From the NCBI GenBank assembly GCA_009838525.1, contig VXRJ01000002.1, positions 19,395-83,394 of the forward strand: DNA of 64,000 nucleotides, in the 5' to 3' direction. This document shows, one piece after another, positions 33,067 to 41,373 of the stretch. Both the position numbers and the translations under genes were made by a program. This stretch comes from Acidobacteriota bacterium. GTDB taxonomy: Bacteria; Acidobacteriota; Vicinamibacteria; Vicinamibacterales; UBA8438. Each line of letters starts with the position of its first letter. Positions within the stretch are counted from its first letter, which is position 1. The notes under the pieces are model-generated. The model was given only the letters and a program-made list of their open reading frames with translations, had not been told where the DNA came from and searched no databases.

Positions 33067-33870
33067 ATGCCGTTGAGCACCGTCCAGGCGGAAGTCCTGC
33101 GGCTCATCGCCGCCAACCGCAGCCCCGACAGCTACGTCGCGGGAGCTACCGTTATCAACCGCTCGGTCGAGACACCGCGCTACTCCCTGGATCTCGACCT
33201 CTTTCACGATCTGGAGGACAGTGTTGCCCAGAGCGCGGAAACGGACGCGACAACGCTAGTAACAGCCGGCCATGATCTTTCGTGGCTGCTGCGCACGGCT
33301 GCGTTCCATCGCGCGGTCGTGCGCCTGGAAGCGGGGTCACTGAAGATCGAGTGGGCGCAGGATAGCGCTTTCAGGTTCTATCCGGTTCAGGAAGATGCCC
33401 GGTTGGGCTACCGGCTGCATGATGCGGATGCTGCGGTCAACAAGGTACTGGCCTTGGCCGGCCGGAGCGAGATTCGCGACTTCGTCGATGTCCTCCATCT
33501 CGACGACACGTATCTATCGCTCGGGGCGCTGGCGTGGGCGGCATGCGGCAAGGATCTTGGTTTCACCCCGGAGTTCCTGCTGGAGCACGCGGCGCGGCAC
33601 GTGGCATACACGCAGCGCGATCTCGACCAGTTGTCGCTCCGGGAGCCACTCGATCTGGGGATCCTCAAGCAGCGCTGGCTGGCGGCACTTGCGCGGGCCC
33701 GCACGCTGGTGTCGGCTCTTCCGCCGGAAGAGGTTGGCTGTCTGTACCTGGACTCCGAGCAGCGGCCGGTCACGCCGGATCCGACGGCCGCCGCGTTCGG
33801 CGGGCTGGTGCGCCACCGAGGATCGGTTCTCGGCGCCTGGCCCACGGTCTCTCCCTACCGCCGCACTTGA
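33067..33870 (+). CDS. AbiEii/MenT-like nucleotidyltransferase
   Basis: This 267-residue protein has a nucleotidyltransferase core. 'DSYVAGATVINRSVETPRYS' leads into the metal-binding 'LDLDLFHD', corresponding to the DxD of the polymerase-beta superfamily. It is followed by 'LRTAAFHRAVVRLEAGSLKI' and a helical tail with 'LHDADAAVNKVLALAGRSEI' and 'RDFVDVLHL', as in AbiEii toxins. AbiEii/MenT enzymes block growth by nucleotidylating targets such as tRNA. The upstream small gene is the likely partner. Confidence 0.75.
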   Translation: MPLSTVQAEVLRLIAANRSPDSYVAGATVINRSVETPRYSLDLDLFHDLEDSVAQSAETDATTLVTAGHDLSWLLRTAAFHRAVVRLEAGSLKIEWAQDSAFRFYPVQEDARLGYRLHDADAAVNKVLALAGRSEIRDFVDVLHLDDTYLSLGALAWAACGKDLGFTPEFLLEHAARHVAYTQRDLDQLSLREPLDLGILKQRWLAALARARTLVSALPPEEVGCLYLDSEQRPVTPDPTAAAFGGLVRHRGSVLGAWPTVSPYRRT

Positions 33871-33902
33871 CCTGGGCGCCAAGCCGGGCGCTCCTGAACA
33901 AA

Positions 33903-33926
33903 TGCCGGCCTGGTGGCCGGCGCACC
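33903..33926 (-). repeat. dispersed palindromic repeat (single copy)
   Basis: This 24-base GC palindrome (core GCCGGCCT-GG-GGCCGGC) matches the reverse complement of the tandem repeat unit at 61609-61695 with one mismatch. It lies between a convergent gene pair, the usual location of REP-like elements. Confidence 0.55.
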
Positions 33927-33983
33927 GGTTGCGCATTGAGGCGTCGAGCAGAATCACCGCGCGGTGCGGTTTCGCTATTCGTC

Positions 33984-35330
33984 CTACTCGTTCCGGATGC
34001 TGTAGAGCCTGGAGGCGGTGCGGATCAGCAGCCGGTCGCCGGCGACGGCGGGCGACGCCATCGCCATCTCGTCGAGGGAGTTGACGCCGAGGACCTCGTA
34101 TTCCTGGCCGGCCCGGATCACGTAGGTGTCGCCCTGCTCGCTCAGCGCGAAGATCTTGCCGTTGTAGGCCCACGGCGACGACGTGAAGCTGGCCCCGACC
34201 TGGATCCGTCGCCGCGGGTACACGGGCTCGCCGGTGAGCGCGTCGTAGGCTTCGAAGAAGCCGCGGTCGAGCAGGCTGTAGTAGACGTCGCCGTAGATCA
34301 GCGGCGACGTGTTGTAGTTGCCCGCCCGTGGCTGGTACCAGGCGACGTAGTCGTTTGACGTTGCGCCGTCGGCGAGCGAGATATCCCCGCTGGCGCCGGG
34401 CTGGATGGCGTACGCCGGCCGGTGATCGTCTCCGAAGTAGCCGGAGTTGACGTAGACCCGACCGTGCGCAGCGAACGGTGTCGGGATTGCGGCCCACGAC
34501 ATCCGCCCGTCCATCTCCCACAGGAGGTTGCCGTCGAGGTCATAGGAGCGGATGCGGTTCACGCCGTTGGTGACGATCTCGGTGCGCAGGTCGTTCTCCC
34601 AGACGAAGGGCGTCGCCCAGGTCGACACCTCGTCGCGGGGCGTGCGCCACATCTCTTGGCCCGTCCGCTTGTCGAGCGCGGCGAGCCACGATTCCTCCTC
34701 GTTGTCGTACAGGACGAGGAGCATGTCACCGTAGACGACGGGGGAGGAGGCCGAGCCCCACTCGGACCGGGTGCGCTTGTAGGGAATCTCGACGCGCCAC
34801 ACCTCGTTGCCGTCGAAGTCGAAGGCGTACACGCCGAGGTCGCCGAAGCGGACGTAGACATGCTCGCCGTCCGTTGTCGGGGTCTCGGAGGCGTAAGTGC
34901 TCTTCATGTGCCGCGGGAAAGACGGAACCGCGGTCGCGACCGACCGCTGCCACAGGACGTCCCCCGTCTCCAGATCGAGGCAGTAGACCAGCCAGTCGTG
35001 TTCGATCGGCGGCGGCTCCGGGCGGCCGCGCGGGGCGTAGAGTCCGGGCTTGGGAAGCTCGAAGTCGCCGATGGCGGTGACGGTCGTCAGAAAGACGCGG
35101 TCGCCCCAGACCACCGGGCTTGACCAGCCGAGGCCCGGGATCTCGGTCGTCCACTCGACGTTCTCGGTCTGGCTCCACGTCTCGGGCAGATTCGGGTTGT
35201 CGGCGACCGCCGCGTTCAGGGTCGGGCCGCGGAAGTGCGGCCAGTTGTCGCCGCCGTCCGCCGCGGACTGCGCCAGCCCCGCCGTGGGAGCCAGCAACAC
35301 GAGTCCCAGCGCGAGCGCGCTCCATTTCAT
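33984..35330 (-). CDS. exported PQQ-binding-like beta-propeller protein
   Basis: ATG 35330 gives 448 residues with a signal peptide ending 'AGLAQS'. An in-frame start at 35384 would put 18 extra residues before it. The mature part opens 'NWPHFRGPTLNAAVADNPNL' and then carries repeated 'GLGWSSPVVWGDRVFLTTV', 'VYCLDLETGDVLWQRSV' and 'LAALDKRTGQEMWRTPRDE' blades of a quinoprotein-like propeller. Many such proteins lack PQQ and act as scaffolds or in polysaccharide breakdown. The substrate is unknown. Confidence 0.85.
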   Translation of the reverse strand: MKWSALALGLVLLAPTAGLAQSAADGGDNWPHFRGPTLNAAVADNPNLPETWSQTENVEWTTEIPGLGWSSPVVWGDRVFLTTVTAIGDFELPKPGLYAPRGRPEPPPIEHDWLVYCLDLETGDVLWQRSVATAVPSFPRHMKSTYASETPTTDGEHVYVRFGDLGVYAFDFDGNEVWRVEIPYKRTRSEWGSASSPVVYGDMLLVLYDNEEESWLAALDKRTGQEMWRTPRDEVSTWATPFVWENDLRTEIVTNGVNRIRSYDLDGNLLWEMDGRMSWAAIPTPFAAHGRVYVNSGYFGDDHRPAYAIQPGASGDISLADGATSNDYVAWYQPRAGNYNTSPLIYGDVYYSLLDRGFFEAYDALTGEPVYPRRRIQVGASFTSSPWAYNGKIFALSEQGDTYVIRAGQEYEVLGVNSLDEMAMASPAVAGDRLLIRTASRLYSIRNE

Positions 35331-35477
35331 TGGTGTTCTGGATGCGTAGCTACCGTTTCTCCGCATGATCAATACATCCCTCAAACGAACGGATTGACTA
35401 TCGTCAGCCCGGCGGGCACGTCAGCCAATACTATGCCGGCCCGTGGGTCAACGTCTTGAGCGTCCGTTCCGCGCGGG

Positions 35478-35981
35478 TCAGATGCGTCGGCTGTCGTAGG
35501 CCCAGTGCAGGACGGCCTGCCGTTGCCGCGGGCGACAGTCGAGTGCCCCCGGCGGACAGTTCGCGCGGATGGCGGAGACATGCCGGCGTATTGCTCTCCA
35601 GCGGGCAATCTGCCGCGCGTCGTCGTCACTGCGCCGGCCCATGTAGTAACGGCAGTACCACTGGAACCAGCCGCGCGGGTCCTGGGGATGGATCCAGCCC
35701 TTGCGGCGCCATTCCTTCAGTGGCAGCGACGCGTTCACGCCGAAGCAGTTGAGCTTCGGGTCGTGCCGCTCGGAGCACAGCCGTGCGCGGCGAAACCAAC
35801 TTGCCGGGAACTCGTCGCGGCAGTCGGTCATGTAGCGCCCGCCGAAGACGCCAAGCTCCAGCATCTGCTTCGGCGTGAGTTCGGGGCGGAAGTCGGGATC
35901 GAAGTTACGTCCCATCCGTTCGGTCCGGTAGTAGACGTAGCCACGTTGCATCCTGTCGTTGACGACCACCCGAGTCCGCAT
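35478..35981 (-). CDS. conserved hypothetical protein, last gene of the lipid operon
   Basis: This 167-residue soluble protein contains 'FDPDFRPELTPKQMLELGVF', 'GGRYMTDCRDEFPASWFRRA', 'LKEWRRKGWIHPQDPRGWFQ' and 'WYCRYYMGRR'. I recognise the sequence type as widely conserved and uncharacterised, rich in Trp, Tyr and Cys. It starts 5 bases after the DUF1295 stop, so it is probably the last gene of the operon beginning at 41240. No function can be assigned. Confidence 0.7.
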   Translation of the reverse strand: MRTRVVVNDRMQRGYVYYRTERMGRNFDPDFRPELTPKQMLELGVFGGRYMTDCRDEFPASWFRRARLCSERHDPKLNCFGVNASLPLKEWRRKGWIHPQDPRGWFQWYCRYYMGRRSDDDARQIARWRAIRRHVSAIRANCPPGALDCRPRQRQAVLHWAYDSRRI

Positions 35982-35986
35982 AGTGG

Positions 35987-36787
35987 CTAGTCCCGTCCCG
36001 GACGGGGCTCACGCGGCCGCCACGGGAGGAAGGCGTTCGTCCGCTCGATATAGTCGCGGTAGGCGGGCCGGCGCTTGCGGAGCCCTTCTTCGAGCAACGA
36101 CACACCGGAGACTCGAAGGATGAGCACCGTCATCAGCGCCGGGCCGACCAGCGCCCAGGCCCCGCCCGGAGTGGCGAGGGCAAGGCAGCCGAAGCCCCAC
36201 CACAGCGTGGCGTCGCCGAAGTAGTTGGGATGCCGGGTGTAGCGCCACAGGCCCTGGTCCATCACCTGCCCGGCGTTGGCGGGATCGGCCCTGAACCTGG
36301 CGAGTTGCCGGTCGCCGATCGCCTCGAACGCGAATCCGGTCAAGAAGAGCGCCACTCCCAGAGAGTCGAGCCACGACCAGGCGGCATCGGCCGTCTGCAC
36401 CTGCAGCAACGGCATGGCGACGATCCACATCAGCACCGCCTGCAGCCAGAAGACGATGGGCAGCGAGAGCAGCGGGAAGCGCGGCCCCCAGCGCCGCCGC
36501 ATCGCGGCATAACGCGGGTCTTCGCCGCGCCCGTGATTGCGCCACAGGATGTAGGCCGACAGCCGGACGCCCCAGATCGTCACCAGCGCCGGCGCCAGCG
36601 CCGACCGAATGGAGTCGGCCTCTCCAAGGGCCCGGTAGGACCAGGCCAGCACGACGAAACCGAGTCCCCAGAAGATGTCGACGATGGACGCGTCGCTCCG
36701 GGCGAGGCTGAGCAACCACACCAGAAACGTCAGGCCCAGGGCGGCGGCCAGTCCCGGGAGGCCCACCTCGGCGAGCTGCTCCAGCAT
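35987..36787 (-). CDS. DUF1295 membrane reductase-like protein
   Basis: The 266-residue protein has about six hydrophobic segments and the C-terminal reductase/methyltransferase-type signature 'LWRYTRHPNYFGDATLWWGF' with a late 'KRRPAYRDYIERTNAFLPW'. DUF1295 is related to steroid 5-alpha-reductases and is a standard member of clusters with cyclopropane-synthase-like genes, where it probably reduces a lipid double bond. It starts 13 bases after the preceding methyltransferase stop. Confidence 0.88.
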   Translation of the reverse strand: MLEQLAEVGLPGLAAALGLTFLVWLLSLARSDASIVDIFWGLGFVVLAWSYRALGEADSIRSALAPALVTIWGVRLSAYILWRNHGRGEDPRYAAMRRRWGPRFPLLSLPIVFWLQAVLMWIVAMPLLQVQTADAAWSWLDSLGVALFLTGFAFEAIGDRQLARFRADPANAGQVMDQGLWRYTRHPNYFGDATLWWGFGCLALATPGGAWALVGPALMTVLILRVSGVSLLEEGLRKRRPAYRDYIERTNAFLPWRPREPRPGRD

Positions 36788-36800
36788 TTGGGCGCCCTCC

Positions 36801-37832
36801 TCAGTGCTTCACGATTCGGCCGCGCGACCACAGCGAGTGCGACACGAACCACTCCTCTCCGCCGTCGTAGCCGAAAAGCTCGGCGCAGGCCAGGAAGAAC
36901 AGCCGCCAGCGGCGCAGCCAGCGGTCGGCGTCGGCGCCGTGCGCCGTCGCGAGGATGGCGCGCACTTCGTTCGCCCGGTAATCGAGATTGGCAAGCCACG
37001 CGCGCGCCGTCCGCTCGTAGTGCGTCCCGCTCAGGCGCCACCGCTGTTCCAGTCGCACCGGCCCGGCGAAATGGTCCATGAGCGTCTCCGAGGGCATGAC
37101 GCCTCCGGTGAAGAAATGGCGGGCCATCCAGTCGCCCGGACCCCGATCCTCGAAGAAGTAGGGCTGTGAGCGGTGACAGAAGACGTGGACGAACAGCCGC
37201 CCGTCGCGCCCCAGCCAGTGCGCCACCCGGTCGAGGAGGCGGGCATAGTTGCGCATGTGCTCGAACATTTCGATCGAGATCACGCGGTCGAACGTCCGGT
37301 CCGGCTGGAAGTCGTTGAGGTCGGCGACGTGGACGGCGACATTGCGCAGATTACGCGCCCGGACCCGCTCCATGATGAAGGCGCCCTGCGAGCGGGAGTT
37401 CGAGACGGCGGTGACGAGGCAGTCCGGGTAGCGCCGGGCGATCCAGAGCGCCAGCGATCCCCAGCCGCACCCCAGGTCCATCACCTGCATGCCGTCTTCG
37501 ACGCCGGCCCGCGCGCACGCCAGATCCAGAGCGGCGGACTCCGCCTCGTCCAGCGAATCGGTCCCCGGAGGCCAATAGCCGCTGCTGTACTTCAGGTGGC
37601 GGCCGAGCACGGCCTCGAAGAACGCCGCCGGCACCTCGTAGTGCTGCGCGTTGGCCGCGCGCGTGTCGATTGCCAGCGGGCCCTGCCGCATGCGTTCGAC
37701 CAACGCGGCCGCGGACTCCGGGGCCGAGCGGATCTCGTGGAGACGCTCGCGCAGCAGGACGCGAATGCCGTGCCGGAGCACCGGGTCGGGAATCCAGCCG
37801 CGTTCGGCGGCTTCCAGCAGCGCCGTGTTCAT
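36801..37832 (-). CDS. cyclopropane-synthase-like SAM methyltransferase (second copy)
   Basis: ATG 37832 overlaps the cfa stop (ATGA) and gives 343 residues. The SAM site is 'VMDLGCGWGSLALWIARRYP', followed by 'VTAVSNSRSQGAFIMERVRA', 'RVISIEMFEHMRNYARLL' and 'HVFCHRSQPYFFEDRGPGDW'. It belongs to the CFA-like methylase group that includes UfaM-type enzymes acting on phospholipid acyl chains. It lacks the N-terminal domain of the true CFA synthase upstream. A methylation step different from cyclopropanation is likely. Confidence 0.85.
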   Translation of the reverse strand: MNTALLEAAERGWIPDPVLRHGIRVLLRERLHEIRSAPESAAALVERMRQGPLAIDTRAANAQHYEVPAAFFEAVLGRHLKYSSGYWPPGTDSLDEAESAALDLACARAGVEDGMQVMDLGCGWGSLALWIARRYPDCLVTAVSNSRSQGAFIMERVRARNLRNVAVHVADLNDFQPDRTFDRVISIEMFEHMRNYARLLDRVAHWLGRDGRLFVHVFCHRSQPYFFEDRGPGDWMARHFFTGGVMPSETLMDHFAGPVRLEQRWRLSGTHYERTARAWLANLDYRANEVRAILATAHGADADRWLRRWRLFFLACAELFGYDGGEEWFVSHSLWSRGRIVKH

Positions 37833-39190
37833 CGCGTCATCTCCAGTTGCCCGCCCGCGGGGGCGGGCGTGCCCGGCCACCGCCTCGCCGGTACGGCTCC
37901 CCGGAAACCGGGTTTGGCATACAGAATCTGCGTGGCGGAGATCGTGCGCTCGAGGAACCCGCCCTCGCAGTAGGCGAAGTAGTAACGCCACTTGCGCCGT
38001 TCCCACGCCGACAGCCCGAGAGCGGCCAGAGGCTCGTCCTGCGCTTCGAACCGCGTCCGCCACTCGGCCAGCGTGCGGGCGTAGTCCGCGGTCAGGTCCT
38101 CGAGGTCCACCAGCCGCAGGTCGCTGGCCTCGGCGGCGCATGCCTGGAGACGGGCCAGGGAAGGCAGGAGACCGCCCGGGAATATATGTCGCTGGATGAA
38201 GTCCACCGACCGGCGGTACTCCTCGTACCAGTGGTCGGGCATCAGGATGGCCTGCAAGAGCGCGAGCCCGTCGGGCGCCAGCAGGTCGCTCACCGCCCGC
38301 AGGTAGTCCGGCAGGTAGTCGTGACCCACCGCTTCGACCATCTCGATTGCGGCCAGCTTGTCGAAGGCGCCGCGGAAGCGGGGATTCAGGGCGCGGTAGT
38401 CCTCGTGCAGCACGGTCACCCGATCCGAGAGCCCGGCCTCGGCCACGGCGCGGGAGGTGTGGTCGAATTGCTCCTCCGAGATTGTCGTGGTCACCACGCG
38501 GCAGCCGTAGTGACTTGCGGCATGAATCGCCAGGGATCCCCAGCCGGTGCCGATCTCGACCAGCCGGTCGCGGGGACCGAGGCGCAGCTTCCGGCAGACG
38601 AGGTCCAGCTTCGCTCGTTGCGCGGCGTCGAGCGAGATCTCCTCGCGGTCGAAGACGGCACAGGAGTAGGTCATGGTCGGGTCGAGAAACGTCGCGAAGA
38701 AGGCGTTGCCGGTGTCGTAGTGCGCCGAGATGTTCCGCCGGCTTCCTCGCCACGTGTTCCGCCGCATCCGGTGCAGCATCCGGCGAAACGGCTTGAGGAG
38801 GGCCGCGGTCCCCGCTTCGACGCCCTGCCGCGCGGCCTGATTCCGCGCGAGCACGCGGACCACCGCGGTAAGGTCCGGCGTCGACCACAGGCCGTCGCAG
38901 TACGCCTCGGCGGCGCCGATCGAGCCGCCCCACGCGAGCGAGTCCCAGCACGCGGGATCCTCAATCGTGAGGCGAGCCGCCAGTGGCGGCTCGCCATCGC
39001 CGGGGCCGAAGACGTGCCGCGTGCCGTCCTCCAGCACCATGAGGGATCCGGCCTCAATCCCCCGCAGCCGATCGAGCACCAGGCGGCGCGCGAGGCGTCG
39101 CGTCCACGGCCGGCGCAGGGCGGTGGCGGCCGAGGTCAGGACGTCGGCCGGCGGTTCGGGTGCGGATAGAACGGTGTTCTCTTCAGCCAT
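37829..39190 (-). CDS. cfa: cyclopropane-fatty-acyl-phospholipid synthase
   Basis: ATG 39190 gives 453 residues, the usual CFA length. An N-terminal lipid-binding domain ('LGGSIGAAEAYCDG'-type motif, here 'WGGSIGAAEAYCDGLW') precedes the SAM-binding core 'LVEIGTGWGSLAIHAASHYG', 'TTTISEEQFDHTSRAVAEAG', 'AIEMVEAVGHDYLPDYLRAV' and 'QRHIFPGGLLPSL'. It transfers a methylene from SAM to unsaturated acyl chains. The start overlaps the end of the DUF1365 gene by 55 bases. Confidence 0.9.
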   Translation of the reverse strand: MAEENTVLSAPEPPADVLTSAATALRRPWTRRLARRLVLDRLRGIEAGSLMVLEDGTRHVFGPGDGEPPLAARLTIEDPACWDSLAWGGSIGAAEAYCDGLWSTPDLTAVVRVLARNQAARQGVEAGTAALLKPFRRMLHRMRRNTWRGSRRNISAHYDTGNAFFATFLDPTMTYSCAVFDREEISLDAAQRAKLDLVCRKLRLGPRDRLVEIGTGWGSLAIHAASHYGCRVVTTTISEEQFDHTSRAVAEAGLSDRVTVLHEDYRALNPRFRGAFDKLAAIEMVEAVGHDYLPDYLRAVSDLLAPDGLALLQAILMPDHWYEEYRRSVDFIQRHIFPGGLLPSLARLQACAAEASDLRLVDLEDLTADYARTLAEWRTRFEAQDEPLAALGLSAWERRKWRYYFAYCEGGFLERTISATQILYAKPGFRGAVPARRWPGTPAPAGGQLEMTR

Positions 39191-39912
39191 AGTCTCAGCG
39201 CTTCCCAGTGGATCCAGCCCACCACCCACGCGGTCATCATCGGAAATCGGGTCAACGCCCAGGCGAGGCGCGGGCCGGTGATCTCACGGCGTTCGAGCCG
39301 CATCGACGCATCGAACATCCGCGCGCCGTCACGGAGGTTCTCGATGTGCACGGTGAGCCGCTCCCCGGGCAGCGTCGTGTGCCAGACGTGTTCCAGATCC
39401 ATGTCCATGAAGGGCGAGACATGGAACTGCTTCTTGGCGTGATAACGGATGGCGGTCCCGGCCGGTTCGGCGCCGCCCCCAACCAGAACGTAGCAATGCT
39501 GTTCGCCCCACGGCGTGTTGTTGACCTCGGCCACCAGCGCGTCGAGGCGCTCCCCGGTCGCATCGAAGCAGTAATAGAAGCTCACCGGGTTGAAGCAGTG
39601 ACCGAAGTAGCGAAGGTGCGTCAGCAGCCGGATGGGGCCGTCCGGGCGCCGTCCGGTCACCGATGCCACGAGGTCACGGACCGCCGCGTTGAGCGGCCCC
39701 GCCCGCGCGCCGAGGTGATCGCGACGGTCGAACCAGGCCAGGTTCGGACGCCGCGCCGACCAGAACCAGTGACCGTCGAAAACGGTGTCCAGCTCGTCGA
39801 GGTCCAGGTACACGAGAAACAGCGGGTACTCGAAAGCGTGGGCGCGTGGTTCGAACCGGCGGTGCCGTACGCGCCCGACGTACAGCGCGCTGTGCCGCGG
39901 GCGACCGGTCAC
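39136..39912 (-). CDS. DUF1365 protein
   Basis: GTG 39912 overlaps the stop of the FAD oxidoreductase (GTGA) and gives 258 residues. Typical DUF1365 blocks are 'SALYVGRVRHRRFEPRAHAF', 'LTHLRYFGHCFNPVSFYYCF', 'VAEVNNTPWGEQHCYVL' and 'KQFHVSPFMDMDLEHVW'. The family has no proven activity but is nearly always next to cfa and a flavin oxidoreductase in lipid-modification clusters. Its conserved His and Phe residues suggest lipid or cofactor binding. Confidence 0.88.
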   Translation of the reverse strand: MTGRPRHSALYVGRVRHRRFEPRAHAFEYPLFLVYLDLDELDTVFDGHWFWSARRPNLAWFDRRDHLGARAGPLNAAVRDLVASVTGRRPDGPIRLLTHLRYFGHCFNPVSFYYCFDATGERLDALVAEVNNTPWGEQHCYVLVGGGAEPAGTAIRYHAKKQFHVSPFMDMDLEHVWHTTLPGERLTVHIENLRDGARMFDASMRLERREITGPRLAWALTRFPMMTAWVVGWIHWEALRLWLKRTPFYPHPNRRPTS

Positions 39913-41240
39913 GCCGCCACTCCCAGCCGGCGGGCCACCGCCAGCGCGCTCACCACGCCGTCCTCGTGGAAACCGTTGCCCCAGTAGGCTCCGCAGTAGT
40001 GGATCCGGTCGGCGCCGCTCACTTCGGCGTGCCGCGCCTGCGCCGCGACGGCCGCCCGCGTGAACAGCGGGTGCTCGAAGTCGAAGCGGGCGATCACGCG
40101 ACTCTCGTCGATCGCGTCCTCCAGGTTGAGCGAGACGCAGTAGGTGGTCTGCGTCGGCAGGCGTTGCAGACGGGTCATGTTGTAGGTGACGGCCACCGGA
40201 CGGCCGGGATCGCGCGGCGTCCGGTAGTTCCAGCTCGCCCACGCCCGGCGCTGGCGCGGCAGCACCGACACGTCGGTATGCAGGATCGCGTGGTTGGGCT
40301 GGTAGCGGATTGCATCCAGCACGGCCCATTCGAGTTCCGTGGGCTGGGCCAGCATGGCGAGGGCCTGATCGCTGTGGGTGGCAACCACCACCTCATCGAA
40401 GACCTCCCGACTCTCGCCGGTCGTCACCTCCACGCCGCCGGGACTCCGGCGAAGCTGGCGCACCGGAGTCCGGGTGCGGATGCGGTCGCGGAAGGGGCGG
40501 ATCAGGCGGTCCACATAGCGCTGCGACCCGCCGCGGATCACGCGCCAGGTGGGACGTCCGCCGATGTGCAGGAGGCGATGATTGTCGAGAAACCGCAGGA
40601 CGAATTCGGCCGGCGTATCCAGGATCTGGCGGGGGTCGGTGGACCAGATGGCGGCGGTGAGGGGGATGACGTACTGTTCGGCCAGCCGGCCGCTCAGTCG
40701 GTTCACCGCCAGGAACTCCGCCAGCGTGCCGAGCGTTCCCGCGGAACCCTCGGCGAGCGCCAGTCTGGCTGCTCGGTTGAAGCGCAGGATGTCCCCCAGG
40801 AACCGGTAGTAGCGGGGACGCAGCAGGTTCCCGCGCTGCGCGAACAGCGCGTTGAGGCTCGTGCCCGCATACTCGATCCCCGGTCGCTCACTCGTTACGC
40901 TGAAGCTCATCGACGTGGCGCGTGTCTCGACCCCGAGGTCGGCGATCAGGCGAACGAAGTTCGGATAGTTGGGTTCGTTGTAGACGATGAAGCCCGCGTC
41001 GACGGCCAGCGGCCCCTCCGGATCCAGGACTTCCGTGGTGACTGTGTGCCCTCCTATCCGGTCGCCGGCTTCGAAGACCGTGACGTCATGGCGCGACGCG
41101 AGCAGGTGGGCCGACACAAGGCCCGCGATGCCGGTCCCGATGACGGCCACCCGGGTAGGCCTGTCAGGCGTCCGGCCGTCGCGCGCCGCGCCCGGCCGTT
41201 CACGCGCGGGAGACGGAACGGCTGGGTTAAAAACGGTCAT
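39909..41240 (-). CDS. FAD-dependent amine oxidase/desaturase-like oxidoreductase
   Basis: ATG 41240 gives 443 residues. The Rossmann FAD site is 'RVAVIGTGIAGLVSAHLLAS' followed by 'VTVFEAGDRIGGHTVTTEV', and the C-terminal flavin motif is near 'RIHYCGAYWGNGFHEDGVVS'. It belongs to the carotenoid-desaturase/amine-oxidase-like group that heads cfa/DUF1365 operons, where a relative (UfaD) acts in furan fatty acid formation in Rhodobacter. No ribosome site precedes ATG 41240; an in-frame GTG at 41249 is possible. It is the first gene of the operon and diverges from the B12 regulator. Confidence 0.85.
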   Translation of the reverse strand: MTVFNPAVPSPARERPGAARDGRTPDRPTRVAVIGTGIAGLVSAHLLASRHDVTVFEAGDRIGGHTVTTEVLDPEGPLAVDAGFIVYNEPNYPNFVRLIADLGVETRATSMSFSVTSERPGIEYAGTSLNALFAQRGNLLRPRYYRFLGDILRFNRAARLALAEGSAGTLGTLAEFLAVNRLSGRLAEQYVIPLTAAIWSTDPRQILDTPAEFVLRFLDNHRLLHIGGRPTWRVIRGGSQRYVDRLIRPFRDRIRTRTPVRQLRRSPGGVEVTTGESREVFDEVVVATHSDQALAMLAQPTELEWAVLDAIRYQPNHAILHTDVSVLPRQRRAWASWNYRTPRDPGRPVAVTYNMTRLQRLPTQTTYCVSLNLEDAIDESRVIARFDFEHPLFTRAAVAAQARHAEVSGADRIHYCGAYWGNGFHEDGVVSALAVARRLGVAA

Positions 41241-41373
41241 ATCATTCACATGATCTATCCGCCATCGTGCCTCTGTCAACCGTAAATTACCGAAAATACC
41301 CATTAAAGGTGGCATAAGTTGACGTAGAGGGGCCGGGCGCGGTACGATATAAATCATTCATAACATCCATAGA
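41241..41373. promoter_or_regulatory. divergent control region between lipid operon and CarH-like gene
   Basis: ATCATTCA occurs at 41241-41248, next to the oxidoreductase start, and again at 41353-41360, 13 bases before the regulator start; both are followed by an A/C-A-T motif. For the regulator gene TTGACG (41319-41324) and TACGAT (41343-41348) form a promoter with an 18-base spacer. The region is AT-rich relative to the window. The repeats are candidate sites for the CarH-like protein. Confidence 0.5.

Noticed and set aside
37833..38951. upstream extension of the second methyltransferase
   Set aside because: The frame stays open through cfa by codon bias only; homology begins at ATG 37832, which overlaps the cfa stop.
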